Below are positions 16,910 through 24,879 of a stretch of DNA of 34,753 bases, one piece after another. Origin of the DNA: Treponema sp. (GTDB lineage Bacteria > Spirochaetota > Spirochaetia > Treponematales > Breznakiellaceae); the NCBI GenBank assembly GCA_031265825.1, contig JAISCD010000095.1, positions 1 to 34,753 of the forward strand, given 5' to 3'. The first letter of the stretch is position 1. Every line of letters begins with the position of its first letter. The notes under the pieces are model-generated. The model saw nothing but the letters and a program-made list of their open reading frames with translations. It ran no database searches and was not told where the DNA came from. The position numbers were made by a program, and so were the translations under genes.

Positions 16910-16965
16910 ATACTTCACAATGGTTATTGTTTGAAAGGGAGCGCCGCTGTCCCCGTCTTGCTTTG
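16891..16965. repeat. Hairpin-tail repeat at the permease 3' end
   Basis: The hairpin CACCCTTCGGGTG is followed by TTTAAATACTTCACAATGG, then TTATTGTTTGAAAGGGAGCGCC and a GCTGTCCCCGTCTTGC tail. The same modular order occurs at 25868 and 29157. The hairpin may act as the transcription terminator of the permease gene, although no T-run follows. Confidence 0.75.
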
Positions 16966-16974
16966 CCCGCCGTG

Positions 16975-17086
16975 TGTGGGGGGTGTCGGAAGACCCCCGA
17001 AGGGGGGCTGGAGACAGGGGGGCGCACCACAAGGGCGTCTGTGTGCCGCCCTCCGTTTAGGGAAAGACGCGCCCCCCCTCCCCCTA
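16975..17086. repeat. G6CGC dispersed element, copy C (reverse orientation)
   Basis: Reverse-complement orientation relative to copy A. GGGGGGTGTCGGAAGACC at one end, an internal GGGGGGCGC, CTCCGTTTAGGGAAAG and then GCGCCCCCCC at the other end. The GTTTAGGGAAAG block is shared with copy D at 26690-26700. Confidence 0.65.
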
Positions 17087-17088
17087 TG

Positions 17089-17154
17089 AAAGTGAATAGT
17101 TAGCAGTTAGCAGTTAGTAGTTAGCAGTTAGCAGTTAGCAGTGAATAGTTAGTA
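17089..17154. repeat. GTTAGCA heptamer tandem repeat
   Basis: About nine 7-bp units (GTTAGCA with GTTAGTA and GTGAATA variants) lie immediately beyond element copy C. It is a short microsatellite that is not a multiple of three, and no gene reads through it. It is followed by a GTGTCAGACA palindrome at 17157-17166. Confidence 0.8.
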
Positions 17155-17156
17155 GG

Positions 17157-17603
17157 GTGTCAGACAATGAGTAGGCAAAGAGCAAAGACAAGATGTGCGA
17201 CAGGGTCAGATAACGAGAAGGTTCCGTTTGCAAAGCAAGCGCACCCTTCGGGTGTTCTAAAGCCGTCCTGTCGGAGACAGCGGGTCCCCCTTTCTAACAA
17301 TACCCATTGTGAAGTATTTACACGCCTCGCGTACGGAGTGTCAGCGCACCTTCCAAACAACGCGCAGGCTCCACTTGTTTACAAGCGTAGCCGTCAAGAC
17401 TGGGACAGCGGCGCTCCCTTTCTAACAATACCCGTTGTGAAGTATTTAAACACGCCTCGCGTGCGGGGACAGCGCACCTTCCAAACAACGCGTAGGTTCC
17501 GCTTGCAAAGCAAGCGTAACCGTCAAGACGGGGTCAGCGGGTCAACCTTTCGTACAACAACCCGTGTGAAGTCGTCTAACAGGCTATGCCTGCCCGAAGG
17601 GTG
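17157..17603. repeat. Hairpin-tail repeat cluster between permease and prs
   Basis: At least three copies of the hairpin-tail repeat lie head to tail: CACCCTTCGGGTG at 17241-17253, AATACCCATTGTGAAGTATT at about 17299, AATACCCGTTGTGAAGTATT at about 17426, and a GTGAAGTCGTCTAACAGGC copy ending in CAGGCTATGCCTG at about 17581-17593. GCAAAGCAAGCG and CGTCAAGAC-GGG spacers are also reused. Open frames across it are repeat artefacts; I see no gene. Confidence 0.75.
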
Positions 17604-17632
17604 TTGCAATTTATTGGGGATAGTCGTATATT
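17604..17632 (+). promoter_or_regulatory. Candidate prs promoter with a repeat-derived -35 box
   Basis: TTGCAA (17604-17609), a 17-bp spacer and TATATT (17627-17632) lie 41-69 bp ahead of the prs ATG. The -35 box belongs to the hairpin-tail repeat (GAAGGGTGTTGCAA), so the repeat may have supplied part of the promoter. Confidence 0.5.
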
Positions 17633-17672
17633 AACTGCGTTAATTTCTATTTTCCTTCATAAAGGAGTCGAT

Positions 17673-18773
17673 ATGAACTTTATTATTACGGCAACGCGGT
17701 CAATGCGCGCCTATGCGGTGCAGGTAGTGGAACAGCTCTTAAAACTTCCCGAATTCAACAACACCAAAGACGCGAAAGACGTCAACGCTGTTCAAATATT
17801 GAAGACAGATATTTTCGCGGACGGCGAGATGGAAGTAGTCATAGAAGAGTCTATCCGCGGCAAGGATGTTATTCTTTTTACGAGTTGCGCCAGAAACGAG
17901 GCGGATATAGACGTAAACACGGCGAAGATCGAGTTGTACCATACGATAGACGCTCTGAAACGGGGGCAGGCGAGGAAGATCATCGTGTTTGAGCCTTATG
18001 TGTCCTGTTCCCGCTCGGACAGAACCGCGCGGCGGAGTTCCGTGGGGTTGTGGTGTCATCTCAAGACGTTGGCAAGCATGGGTACGGAGCATTTCATAAC
18101 CTACCAGCTTCATTCTGATAAGTCAAAGTCAATGCTTGACCCGAATATATGTGTCATTGACGATATTCCGGGGCATACTCTCCTGAAACGTCATCTGTGC
18201 GACGTCTACATCCGTAATAGGGAATTCTTAGTGAATGAAGTGAGACCGCGTTGGGCGTTCTGTTCCGTAGACGCGGGCGGGGAAAAGCTGGCGCGGGACT
18301 TTGCTAATGCGTTTGGCACGCCTTTAGTGGTGGCGCACAAACAACGCGACTACACAAAGGTAAACACGGTAGACTCCGTCAACATCCTATCTGCGGAACC
18401 GTTGGAGGGTAAGGTCTTGTGGATAGTCGATGATATGGTAGACACGGGCGGGTCTGTAAAGAGCCTGATTCGGGCGTTGTACGCGCTTAAACCAAAAGAG
18501 GTGAACATCATCATCATGCACGCGCTGTTCTCTAGCCCAGCGTCTACGATGTTGAACCAGTTTATCGCCGAGGGTTTACTCAACCGTATAGTGGTAAGCG
18601 ACACCGTTTACCACCCCTGCTTTACGAATCAAATAAACAACCTCGAAGTTGTCCCTTCAGCAAATCTCTCCGCAAAAATCATCAGAAACATCGTTATGAG
18701 TAGACCTATGGGTAAGCTCTTCAAGGCGTTCAACGTCGAAAAATACCTCAATTCCCAACAGTCACAGGCATAG
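17673..18773 (+). CDS. prs: Ribose-phosphate pyrophosphokinase (PRPP synthetase)
   Basis: This 366-aa enzyme makes PRPP from ribose 5-phosphate and ATP for nucleotide, His and Trp synthesis. FADGEMEVVIEESIRGKDVI is the N-terminal family block; CSRSDR marks the ATP/metal flexible region; DAGGEKLARDFA follows; VDDMVDTGGS (252-261) is the PRPP-binding loop. It is longer than the usual 310-320 aa, with extra residues near the N-terminus and C-terminus. Start: ATG at 17673, with AAAGGAG 5 nt upstream. The stop TAG lies inside a repeat hairpin, CAGGCATAGCCTG (18765-18777), so the last codons are probably repeat-derived. Confidence 0.93.
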   Translation: MNFIITATRSMRAYAVQVVEQLLKLPEFNNTKDAKDVNAVQILKTDIFADGEMEVVIEESIRGKDVILFTSCARNEADIDVNTAKIELYHTIDALKRGQARKIIVFEPYVSCSRSDRTARRSSVGLWCHLKTLASMGTEHFITYQLHSDKSKSMLDPNICVIDDIPGHTLLKRHLCDVYIRNREFLVNEVRPRWAFCSVDAGGEKLARDFANAFGTPLVVAHKQRDYTKVNTVDSVNILSAEPLEGKVLWIVDDMVDTGGSVKSLIRALYALKPKEVNIIIMHALFSSPASTMLNQFIAEGLLNRIVVSDTVYHPCFTNQINNLEVVPSANLSAKIIRNIVMSRPMGKLFKAFNVEKYLNSQQSQA

Positions 18774-18940
18774 CCTGTTTAACGACTTCACAACGGGTGT
18801 TGTAGGCGAGGCGTGTCTGACACCCCCGAATAGCGAGAATGTTACGCTCATTCCGTAACGTCTTTACGGGGTCAGACACCACCCGCCTGTGGGCTTGACC
18901 AATAAATGACGGATCGTCAAAGACGTCTGACACCACACCA
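18765..18940. repeat. Hairpin-tail repeat and three GTGTCTGACAC palindromes after prs
   Basis: CAGGCATAGCCTG (18765-18777) with the TTTAACGACTTCACAACGGG tail is followed by GTGTCTGACACC (near 18811), GGGTCAGACACC (near 18870) and CGTCTGACACC (near 18928). I see no recognisable gene from here to about 19126; the open frames lack ribosome sites and known motifs. Confidence 0.7.
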
Positions 18941-19125
18941 CTCAGGCGTGCCATGCCCGTTGTATGACTATCACGTCTTTCCGTACTTGATTGAACGTCT
19001 CTTGAAACTTTCCGAGCGAGGATCATCTGCCATTCCGAGTGGGAGGATAGCCTGTCACCCAGCATCGCATAGCTTCTGCGGTTCGTCGAGTTTGCGAAAG
19101 GGAGAATGGCGATGTTTGCGGTGTT

Positions 19126-19432
19126 TTACAGGAGTCGCGCGTGGGCTTCTTTAGGCATGAAGTCATCGGTTGTGTCGCTTGTTAAGGGCAAAGTTTGGGT
19201 TCGAGCGCCGCCACCACCCTTGGTCAGCGTCAAGATGTGGGTAGCGCCGGCGTAGGCGACGGTGGCGTTTGCCGGCGTGGTCGCTTCCTGTACGAGCGCG
19301 GTTGTGATGTCTTGTTCTGCGGCTTGCGCTCGGTCTGTCTCTGTCGCAAGTGCTGTCTTAGCCAACATAAACCACTCGTCTGTCGCGCCCCATCCCCGGT
19401 GTAGAAAATCCTCTATAACCCAAGAACGATGC
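19126..19432 (-). pseudogene. Fragment resembling a phage tail-fibre-like protein
   Basis: The minus-strand frame reads GATDEWFMLAKTALATETDR, AQAAEQDITTALVQEA, an ATHILTLTKGGGGARTQTLP strand-like part and TTDDFMPKEAHARLL-stop. The AxETxRAxAAEQ coiled-coil type and the LPLTS...FMPKEAxxxL ending resemble segments of phage tail-fibre proteins. It has no start or signal of its own: upstream it runs straight into the 21-bp array (19433-19663), where the frame becomes RVRAS heptads. I read it as a truncated relic. Family assignment is tentative. Confidence 0.4.
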
Positions 19433-19663
19433 ACTCGGACACGGGAACGCGAGGCTCGGACACGGGGATAAGAGGCTCGGACACGGGAACACGAGGCTCG
19501 GACACGGGAACGAGAGGCTCGGACACAGGAACAGAAGGCTCGGACACGGGAATGAGACACTCGGACGCGGGAACGCGAGGCTCGGACACGGGAATGAGAG
19601 GCTCGGACGCGGGAACAGAAGGCTCGGACACGGGAATGAGAGGCTCGGACACGGGAACGCAGA
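19433..19663. repeat. 21-bp tandem array (GCTCGGACACGGGAAC type)
   Basis: Eleven 21-bp units repeat GCTCGGACACGGGAAYGMGAG with few changes. Because 21 is a multiple of three and the unit lacks stops, several frames stay open (VSEPLIP heptads on the minus strand, GSDTGTR on the plus). It shares phase, length and the CTCGGAC core with the array at 11121-11349. Confidence 0.85.
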
Positions 19664-19686
19664 TGTCGTACAAGCGCGGATCAGTG

Positions 19687-19937
19687 TCAAACTATCGTTA
19701 AGTATACCACAGCCTTAGAACAAGTCAAGAGAAAATGGACTTCCAGAATGCGCCGCGCGATGTCTATGTAGGCGAGCGCGAAGAAGTAAGGCGCGTGCTG
19801 GAGCGCCGAGCCGTTCTCTCGTACCGTCGCGTGGCACAGTGCCGCACTCCGCTCTTCGTAGGGGATGTGCTGGAGCGAGCCGTCCTCTCGCACCGCCGCG
19901 CGGCATAGCGCCACACTCTGCTCTTCGTAGGGACGCA
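19687..19937 (-). pseudogene. Short fragment with DUF4116-like helical repeats
   Basis: The minus-strand frame from ATG 19937 reads two near-identical units, YEEQSVALCRAAVREDGSLQ and YEERSAALCHATVRENGSAL, each followed by QH-P. This is the pattern of DUF4116-type repeats (about 23 residues, LxxAAVxxNGxALxxxP), normally found in long arrays. After two units the frame continues into unrelated sequence. The ATG is provided by the palindrome TGTCAGACATG. No ribosome site is seen. It is probably a relic rather than a working gene. Confidence 0.45.
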
Positions 19938-20081
19938 TGTCTGACACCAAAGGCAGATGCTACTTACTTAACTATGTGGAGGAGTCGTTCTGGATATGTG
20001 TTATAAGGAATAAAGACGGTAATTTTATAGAGTAGGGGATGGGGCGACATTTCCATTACGGAAGGTAAATCTCATAAAAAT

Positions 20082-20129
20082 ATAACCACAGACTAACTCG
20101 GCAAGATGAATAATACGGTCTGTGGTTAT
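20082..20129 (-). terminator. Hairpin terminator downstream of the 20171-20638 gene
   Basis: ATAACCACAGAC (20082-20093) pairs with GTCTGTGGTTAT (20118-20129), a perfect 12-bp stem with a 24-nt loop. On the minus strand it is followed by ATTTTTAT, fitting a rho-independent terminator 41 bp past the stop codon. Confidence 0.6.
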
Positions 20130-20170
20130 CTGAACCCTCTACAGATAGTGGCTTTTAGTTTGAAAAACGA

Positions 20171-20638
20171 TTAGTACCTTGGAGGGCGGTGTCTACCCCA
20201 GTTGTTGTGGTGGGGATAGAAACCGTTTCGCTCAGGGGAGAAGATTTTGTTTCCATCTCTGGAATGATTCCGCGAGTCGAAACTCATCCTTCCAAAATAA
20301 CCGTTATTCTGGAAATCGGCTCTCATTTCATAGTCTTTGCCGTTAAAGGCGACCTTGAGCGTTCTGATGAACTTCATATCGCCACCCGGCGGCGCGAATA
20401 CATAGCCTTCGATTTGAACTGACGCTCCTTCTTTGAAACCGTCCACGAAACCGACTAGTTTATCGAGATCGCCGCCTGTAAAATACACAGTATCTGCGCT
20501 TTGAACGACGATTCTGCCTTGTGCAAAGGCAAGGGTACCGCTTATCGTAACCTTATCAGGCATTGCAAATGTAGTTTGTGCAAAGGCGACGCCTAAATTA
20601 GCCGCTACAAGAATTGCGATAATGACGAGTCTTTTCAT
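20171..20638 (-). CDS. Small secreted protein of unknown function
   Basis: This 155-aa protein has a signal peptide ending VAFAQ (residues 17-21) and AGGAG 7 nt before the ATG. The middle (KVTISGTLAFAQGRIVVQSA to SVQIEGYVFAPP) alternates hydrophobic and polar residues like a small beta barrel or OB-fold. The tail is rich in Asn, His, Arg and Tyr (YPHHNNWGRHRPP), unusual and possibly metal-binding. I do not recognise a family. An inverted repeat (20665-20686) lies in its leader and a terminator follows, so it is probably a single-gene transcript. Confidence 0.75.
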   Translation of the reverse strand: MKRLVIIAILVAANLGVAFAQTTFAMPDKVTISGTLAFAQGRIVVQSADTVYFTGGDLDKLVGFVDGFKEGASVQIEGYVFAPPGGDMKFIRTLKVAFNGKDYEMRADFQNNGYFGRMSFDSRNHSRDGNKIFSPERNGFYPHHNNWGRHRPPRY

Positions 20639-20664
20639 ATTTTATTCTCCTGTAAAATCCTGCT

Positions 20665-20686
20665 GGAACTTCCTGTGGGAAGCTCC
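20665..20686. promoter_or_regulatory. Inverted repeat in the leader of the 20171-20638 gene
   Basis: GGAACTTCC-TGTG-GGAAGCTCC forms an inverted repeat with one mismatch, 27 bp upstream of the ATG. It could be an operator or an mRNA hairpin. Confidence 0.4.
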
Positions 20687-20816
20687 ATTATTCTCAAATA
20701 ATATTAAAATCTTTCTTAAGAAGAATAGTTACAAAGCGCTTATATAATAACCAAGCGAGATACACACTTCGTGTGTTTAAAACGTCTTGCTCTGCTTCGC
20801 CTGCGGGGTGGCTTCG

Positions 20817-22868
20817 GTGTCAGACACGCCCGTTACGAAGTTATCTCACCGACTTCTGGTGTCAGACATATCCCGCTAGGCTTCAGGTATCAGACATACA
20901 CCGTTACGAAATCGTCTCCCCGCCTTCAGGTGTCAGACACGCTCGTTAAGCAGTCGTCTAACCGACTTCAGTGTCAGACACCCCGTTAGGCTTTAGGTGG
21001 CAGACACGCCCGTTGAGAAACCGCCTCTCCGACTTCAGATGTCAGACATATCCCGTTAGGCTTCAGGTGTCTGACACCCCGTTGGGAAGTTATCTAACAG
21101 GCTTCAGGTATCAGACACGCCCGTTGAGAAACCATCTCCCCGCCTTCAGTGTCAGACATACCCCTGTTAGGCTTCGGTGTCAGACGCGCTCATTACAAAG
21201 CCATTTCGCAGGCTTCAGGTATCAGACATATCCCGTTAAGCAGTCGTCTCCCCGACTTCTGGTGTCAGACATATCCGTTGGGAAGTCATCTCATCGGGCT
21301 TCAGATGGCAGACACCCCCGTTACGCAGCCACCTCCCCGCCTTCAGGTGTCAGACATATCCCATTAAGCAGTCGTCTCCCCGACTTCTGGTGTCAGATAT
21401 ATCTCGCTAGGCTTCGAGAGTCAGACATGCCCGTTGAGAAACCGCCTCCCCGCCTTCAGTGTCAGACATACTCCTGTTAGGCTTCAGTATCAGACATATC
21501 CCGTTAGGCTTCGGGTATCAGACACTCCTGTTAGGCTTCGGTGTCAGACACGTCTGTTAAGCAGTTGTCTAACCGAGGCTTCAGGTATCAGACATGCCCG
21601 TTGAGAAGCCGTCTCCGACTTCGAGTGTCAGACATATCCCGCTAGGCTTCAGTGTCAGACACCCCCGTTGGGAAGCCATCTCGCAGGCTTCAGTGTCAGA
21701 CACCCCCGTTGAGAAGCCGCCTCCCCGACTTCAGTGTCAGACATATCCCGCTAGGCTTCGGTATCAGACATACCCCGTTAAGCAGGCATCTGTAGGCTTC
21801 AGGTGTCAGACACCCCCCGTTAGGCTTCGGTGTAAGCCATCTCCCCGACTTCGGTGTCAGACATATCCCACTAGGCTTTAGGTGTCAGATACGCCCCGTT
21901 GAGAAGCCGTCTCCGCCTTCAGTGTCAGACATATCCCGTTAGGCTTCAGGTGTCAGACACGCTCGTTAAGCCGTCGTCTCACCGCCTTCAGTGTCAGACA
22001 TACCCCTTAGGCTTCAGTATCAGAGACGCCCGTTGAGAAACCGCCTCCCCGACTTCAGTGTTAGATATATCCCGCTAGGCTTTAGTGTCAGACACCTCCC
22101 GTTAAGCAGTCGTCTCACCGACTTCGGTGTCAGACATATCCTGCTAGACTTCAGATGTCAGACACACCCGTTGGGAAGCCATCTCCCCGCCTTCGAGTGT
22201 CAGACATATCCCGCTAGGCTTCAGTGTCAGACACCCCCATTACTAAACCGCCTCCCCGCCTTCAGATGTCAGACATATCCCGCTAGGCTTCAGTATCAGA
22301 CACTCCTGTTAGGCTTCAGATGTCAGACATATCCGTTGAGAAGCCGTCTCACCGACTTCAGGTGTCAGACATATCCCGTTAGGCTTCAGTATCAGACCCA
22401 CCCGTTGAGAAACCGCCTCCCCGACTTCAGTATCAGACACGCCCATTGGGAAGCCATCTCCCCGCCTTCGGTGTTAGACATATCCCGCTAGGCTTCGGTG
22501 TCAGACACGCTCGTTGGGAAGCCGCCTCCCCGACTTCAGGTGTCAGACACCCCGTTAGGCTTCGGTGTCAGATACCCCGTTGGGAAGCCGCCTCCCCGAC
22601 TTCAGGTGTCAGACATATCCCGTTAGGCTTTAGGTGTCAGACACACCCCGTTGGGAAGCCGCCTCCCTGACTTTAGATGTCAGACATATCTCGTTAAGCA
22701 GTCGTCTCCCCGACTTCAGGTGTCAGACATATCCCGCTAGGCTTCAGATGTCAGACACGCCCGTTGAGAAGCCACCTCCCCGACTTCAGATGTCAGACAC
22801 CCTGTTAGGCTTTAGGTGTCAGACACGCCCGTTAAGCAGTCGTCTCACCGCCTTTAGGTGTCGGACAT
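20817..22868. repeat. 2.05-kb array of about 59 GTGTCAGACAC-headed units
   Basis: By hand I count about 59 contiguous units, each opened by GGTGTCAGACA or a close variant. There are two classes. Short units (about 27 bp, about 25 of them) continue TATCCCGCTAGGCTTCA. Long units (about 42 bp, about 33) continue CGCCCGTTGAGAAGCCG, then TCTCCCCGACTTCA. They often alternate, giving a higher-order period near 70 bp. There are no unique spacers. Reading frames across it are open only because the units lack stops. The long unit's CGTTAAGCAGTCGTCTAAC also occurs in the hairpin-tail repeats near 26965. No gene lies in 20639-22929. Confidence 0.93.
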
Positions 22869-22917
22869 ATCTGTGCCTGTGCGTGATTTTTATCTTTCCT
22901 ATTCCGAAAAATAGTAT

Positions 22918-22923
22918 TATAAT
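22918..22923 (+). promoter_or_regulatory. -10 box of the beta-CASP gene
   Basis: A perfect TATAAT ends 6 nt before the ATG at 22930, so the predicted transcript starts at or beside the start codon. The -35 match is poor (TTTCCT at 22895-22900), and no Shine-Dalgarno is present. This is a candidate leaderless mRNA. Confidence 0.4.
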
Positions 22924-22929
22924 AGCGCT

Positions 22930-24345
22930 ATGAGTATAACATTTTATTCACTTGGAGCCGCGGGTGAAGTAACCGGTTCCAAGCACGTCATTGAAATTGA
23001 CGGAAACTCCTTTCTTATAGATTGCGGGGCGTTTCAAGGCGCTCGCGCCGAGTCTGACCGAAAGAATCGGGCACAGAATATAGCGCCAGATCGTATCTCC
23101 GCCGCGATTTTAACGCATGGACACCTTGACCACTGCGGGCTTTTTCCTCTTTTAGTCAAGAACGGATACCGAGGCGACATCTTCACTACACCCGCAAGCA
23201 GGGACATCGCCAGCCTGATTATGATGGATAGCGCCAACATCCAAGCACGGGACGCCGAGTTTCTACGGAAACAGGCAAACAAACGAGGTGAGAAGTTCAA
23301 CTGGACGCCGCTATTTGACGAGAAAGACGCAATTCAAGCGACCTCTCAGATGCTCGGTGTGTCTTACAACCGCCCTATGTTCATTAATAACGACGTGACG
23401 ATTGAATTCTTTGACGCGGGACATATCCTCGGCTCGGCAATGGCGCTTTTCACCGTCAAGAACAACGGTAAAGAGACGAGAATCCTCTGCTCAGGAGACC
23501 TTGGACGCAAGGGTAAACCGATCATCCGGGACCCATCTACAGAAATACCTGCTCCTGATTACCTTGTTTTGGAAAGCACCTACGGCAACCGCAGACACGA
23601 TTCCACAGACAACGCGATGGAAAAACTAGCGGAAGTCGTCAAACGCACCTTGGCAAACAAAGGACGCATCATCATCCCGTCATTCGCCATTGAACGCACT
23701 CAGGAACTCGTTTACTACTTCCATTTGCTCGTGGACGCGGGCGTAATTCCTGAAATCCCGATTTATGTAGATTCGCCTATGGCAACCAACGCTACAACGA
23801 TCTTCCAAGTTCACCCTGAATGTTACGGCGAAGATATACGTGAGGCGTTCATAAAACACCACAAAAACCCTTTCGGTTTCAACAGCCTCCACTTTACAAC
23901 GAGCGTTGACGAGTCCAAGGCGTTGAACAACCACCCCGGACCGCTCATTATTATAAGCGCGGACGGGATGTGCGAAGCAGGGCGGATACAACATCATCTC
24001 TTCAATAGTATTTCCGACCCGAACACGACCATTCTTACGGTAGGATATATGGCGGAAAATACGCTGGGACGTAGGATACGCAATCGTGAAAAAGAGGTGA
24101 AGATTCACGGGCAATGGTTCACGCGCAGGGCAGAAGTCGAGGAAATCAATGCGTTTAGTGCGCACGCGGATTACTTTGAAGCGGTTGAGTGGCTTAAGTC
24201 TATTGACGTTTCCCATTTGAAGAAGATTCTGCTCGTACATGGTGAACCTAAGCCGCAAGCCGCTTTCAAAGCGTATCTGGCGGATAATGGCTTTCCGCAG
24301 GTAGACATCGTGGAGTATGGGCAGACCTATGACTTGAGCAAATGA
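22930..24345 (+). CDS. Beta-CASP metallo-beta-lactamase-fold RNA-processing nuclease
   Basis: This 471-aa protein is of the Ysh1/CPSF73-like bacterial family (COG1236-type), expected to cut RNA with two zinc ions. The metal motif HGHLDH is at 63-68; further landmarks in order are FDAGHILGSA, SGDLGRKG, ESTYGNRRH, PSFAIERTQEL, VDSPMA, SADGMCEAGRIQHHL (the beta-CASP region) and FSAHADY near the end, carrying the last conserved histidine. Length is normal and all motifs look intact. It begins about 60 bp after the 2-kb repeat array. Confidence 0.92.
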   Translation: MSITFYSLGAAGEVTGSKHVIEIDGNSFLIDCGAFQGARAESDRKNRAQNIAPDRISAAILTHGHLDHCGLFPLLVKNGYRGDIFTTPASRDIASLIMMDSANIQARDAEFLRKQANKRGEKFNWTPLFDEKDAIQATSQMLGVSYNRPMFINNDVTIEFFDAGHILGSAMALFTVKNNGKETRILCSGDLGRKGKPIIRDPSTEIPAPDYLVLESTYGNRRHDSTDNAMEKLAEVVKRTLANKGRIIIPSFAIERTQELVYYFHLLVDAGVIPEIPIYVDSPMATNATTIFQVHPECYGEDIREAFIKHHKNPFGFNSLHFTTSVDESKALNNHPGPLIIISADGMCEAGRIQHHLFNSISDPNTTILTVGYMAENTLGRRIRNREKEVKIHGQWFTRRAEVEEINAFSAHADYFEAVEWLKSIDVSHLKKILLVHGEPKPQAAFKAYLADNGFPQVDIVEYGQTYDLSK

Positions 24346-24386
24346 TGGGGCATCTTGTGTTCGTGATCGCCGACACTGTGTTCCTC

Positions 24387-24415
24387 TTGCGTAAAGCGTT
24401 GACTTGTGGTATAGT
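24387..24415 (+). promoter_or_regulatory. Candidate promoter upstream of the small membrane protein
   Basis: TTGCGT (24387-24392), a 17-bp spacer and TATAGT (24410-24415) put the start of transcription at about 24422, the ATG itself. There is no ribosome site, so this may also be a leaderless transcript. Confidence 0.45.
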
Positions 24416-24421
24416 AAGCCC

Positions 24422-24724
24422 ATGACTAATTCATTACAAAAGAGATTTTGGCTCATTGTTCTGACGGCTTGTTTGACGGTGATCGCTATCTTTGCCGAGT
24501 TTTTTATATGCACTCACCTTGATCACGATTGCGTCGGAGACGCTTGTTCTATCTGTTTGCAAATAGAAGTAGCGCAACACTTGCTTGAGAAGTTGGGACG
24601 CCTCGGCGCTATGGCGCTTCTCGCCTTTGCTCTTGGCAATTACACAAAAATCCTCGTCAAACTTTCCGTAGTCTTCTGCTCATCAATCACGCCCGTGTCC
24701 TTAAAAATAAAAATCAATACTTGA
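24422..24724 (+). CDS. Small membrane protein next to the zinc uptake locus
   Basis: This 100-aa protein has an N-terminal transmembrane segment (FWLIVLTACLTVIAIFAEFF), a short His/Cys-rich outer stretch (CTHLDHDCVGDACSICLQ) and a second hydrophobic segment (GAMALLAFALGNYTKILVKL). Three cysteines and two histidines in the outer stretch could bind metal, fitting its place just ahead of a ZnuA-like gene. I do not recognise a named family. I chose ATG 24422; an in-frame ATG 18 bp earlier falls inside the promoter. Confidence 0.65.
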   Translation: MTNSLQKRFWLIVLTACLTVIAIFAEFFICTHLDHDCVGDACSICLQIEVAQHLLEKLGRLGAMALLAFALGNYTKILVKLSVVFCSSITPVSLKIKINT

Positions 24725-24879
24725 ATAGCCTGTTCTAAAAACCAAAGCTCGTTTGTTTCCTCTTTATTATAGAAGAAGGAGCGTTTGATCTATTCAAGGC
24801 ATTGCAAGCTTGCGCCTGAATGTTCGGCGTCTGCAAACGGTCGCAAGTCCAACAATACTTGGTTAATAGGAGAAATTAT

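Noticed and set aside
17167-17634. Frame of 155 codons across the repeat cluster before prs
   Set aside because: It is built entirely from hairpin-tail repeat copies and ends at the prs promoter; no start signal or domain.
20817-22868. CRISPR array
   Set aside because: The units are contiguous with no unique spacers, their lengths alternate between about 27 and 42 bp, the repeated head is only about 11 bp, and no cas gene is in the window.
20971-22933. Long overlapping frames in the palindrome array as repeat-containing proteins
   Set aside because: Several frames are open because the unit has no stops. None has a ribosome site or signal peptide, unit indels shift the frame, and the composition (RCQTYPVRLQ-like) is that of translated repeat DNA.
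24804-24813. GCAAGCTTGC palindrome as a zinc-repressor operator
   Set aside because: A 10-bp palindrome in the znuA leader, but it lacks the known Zur core pattern and a second copy; too short to call.
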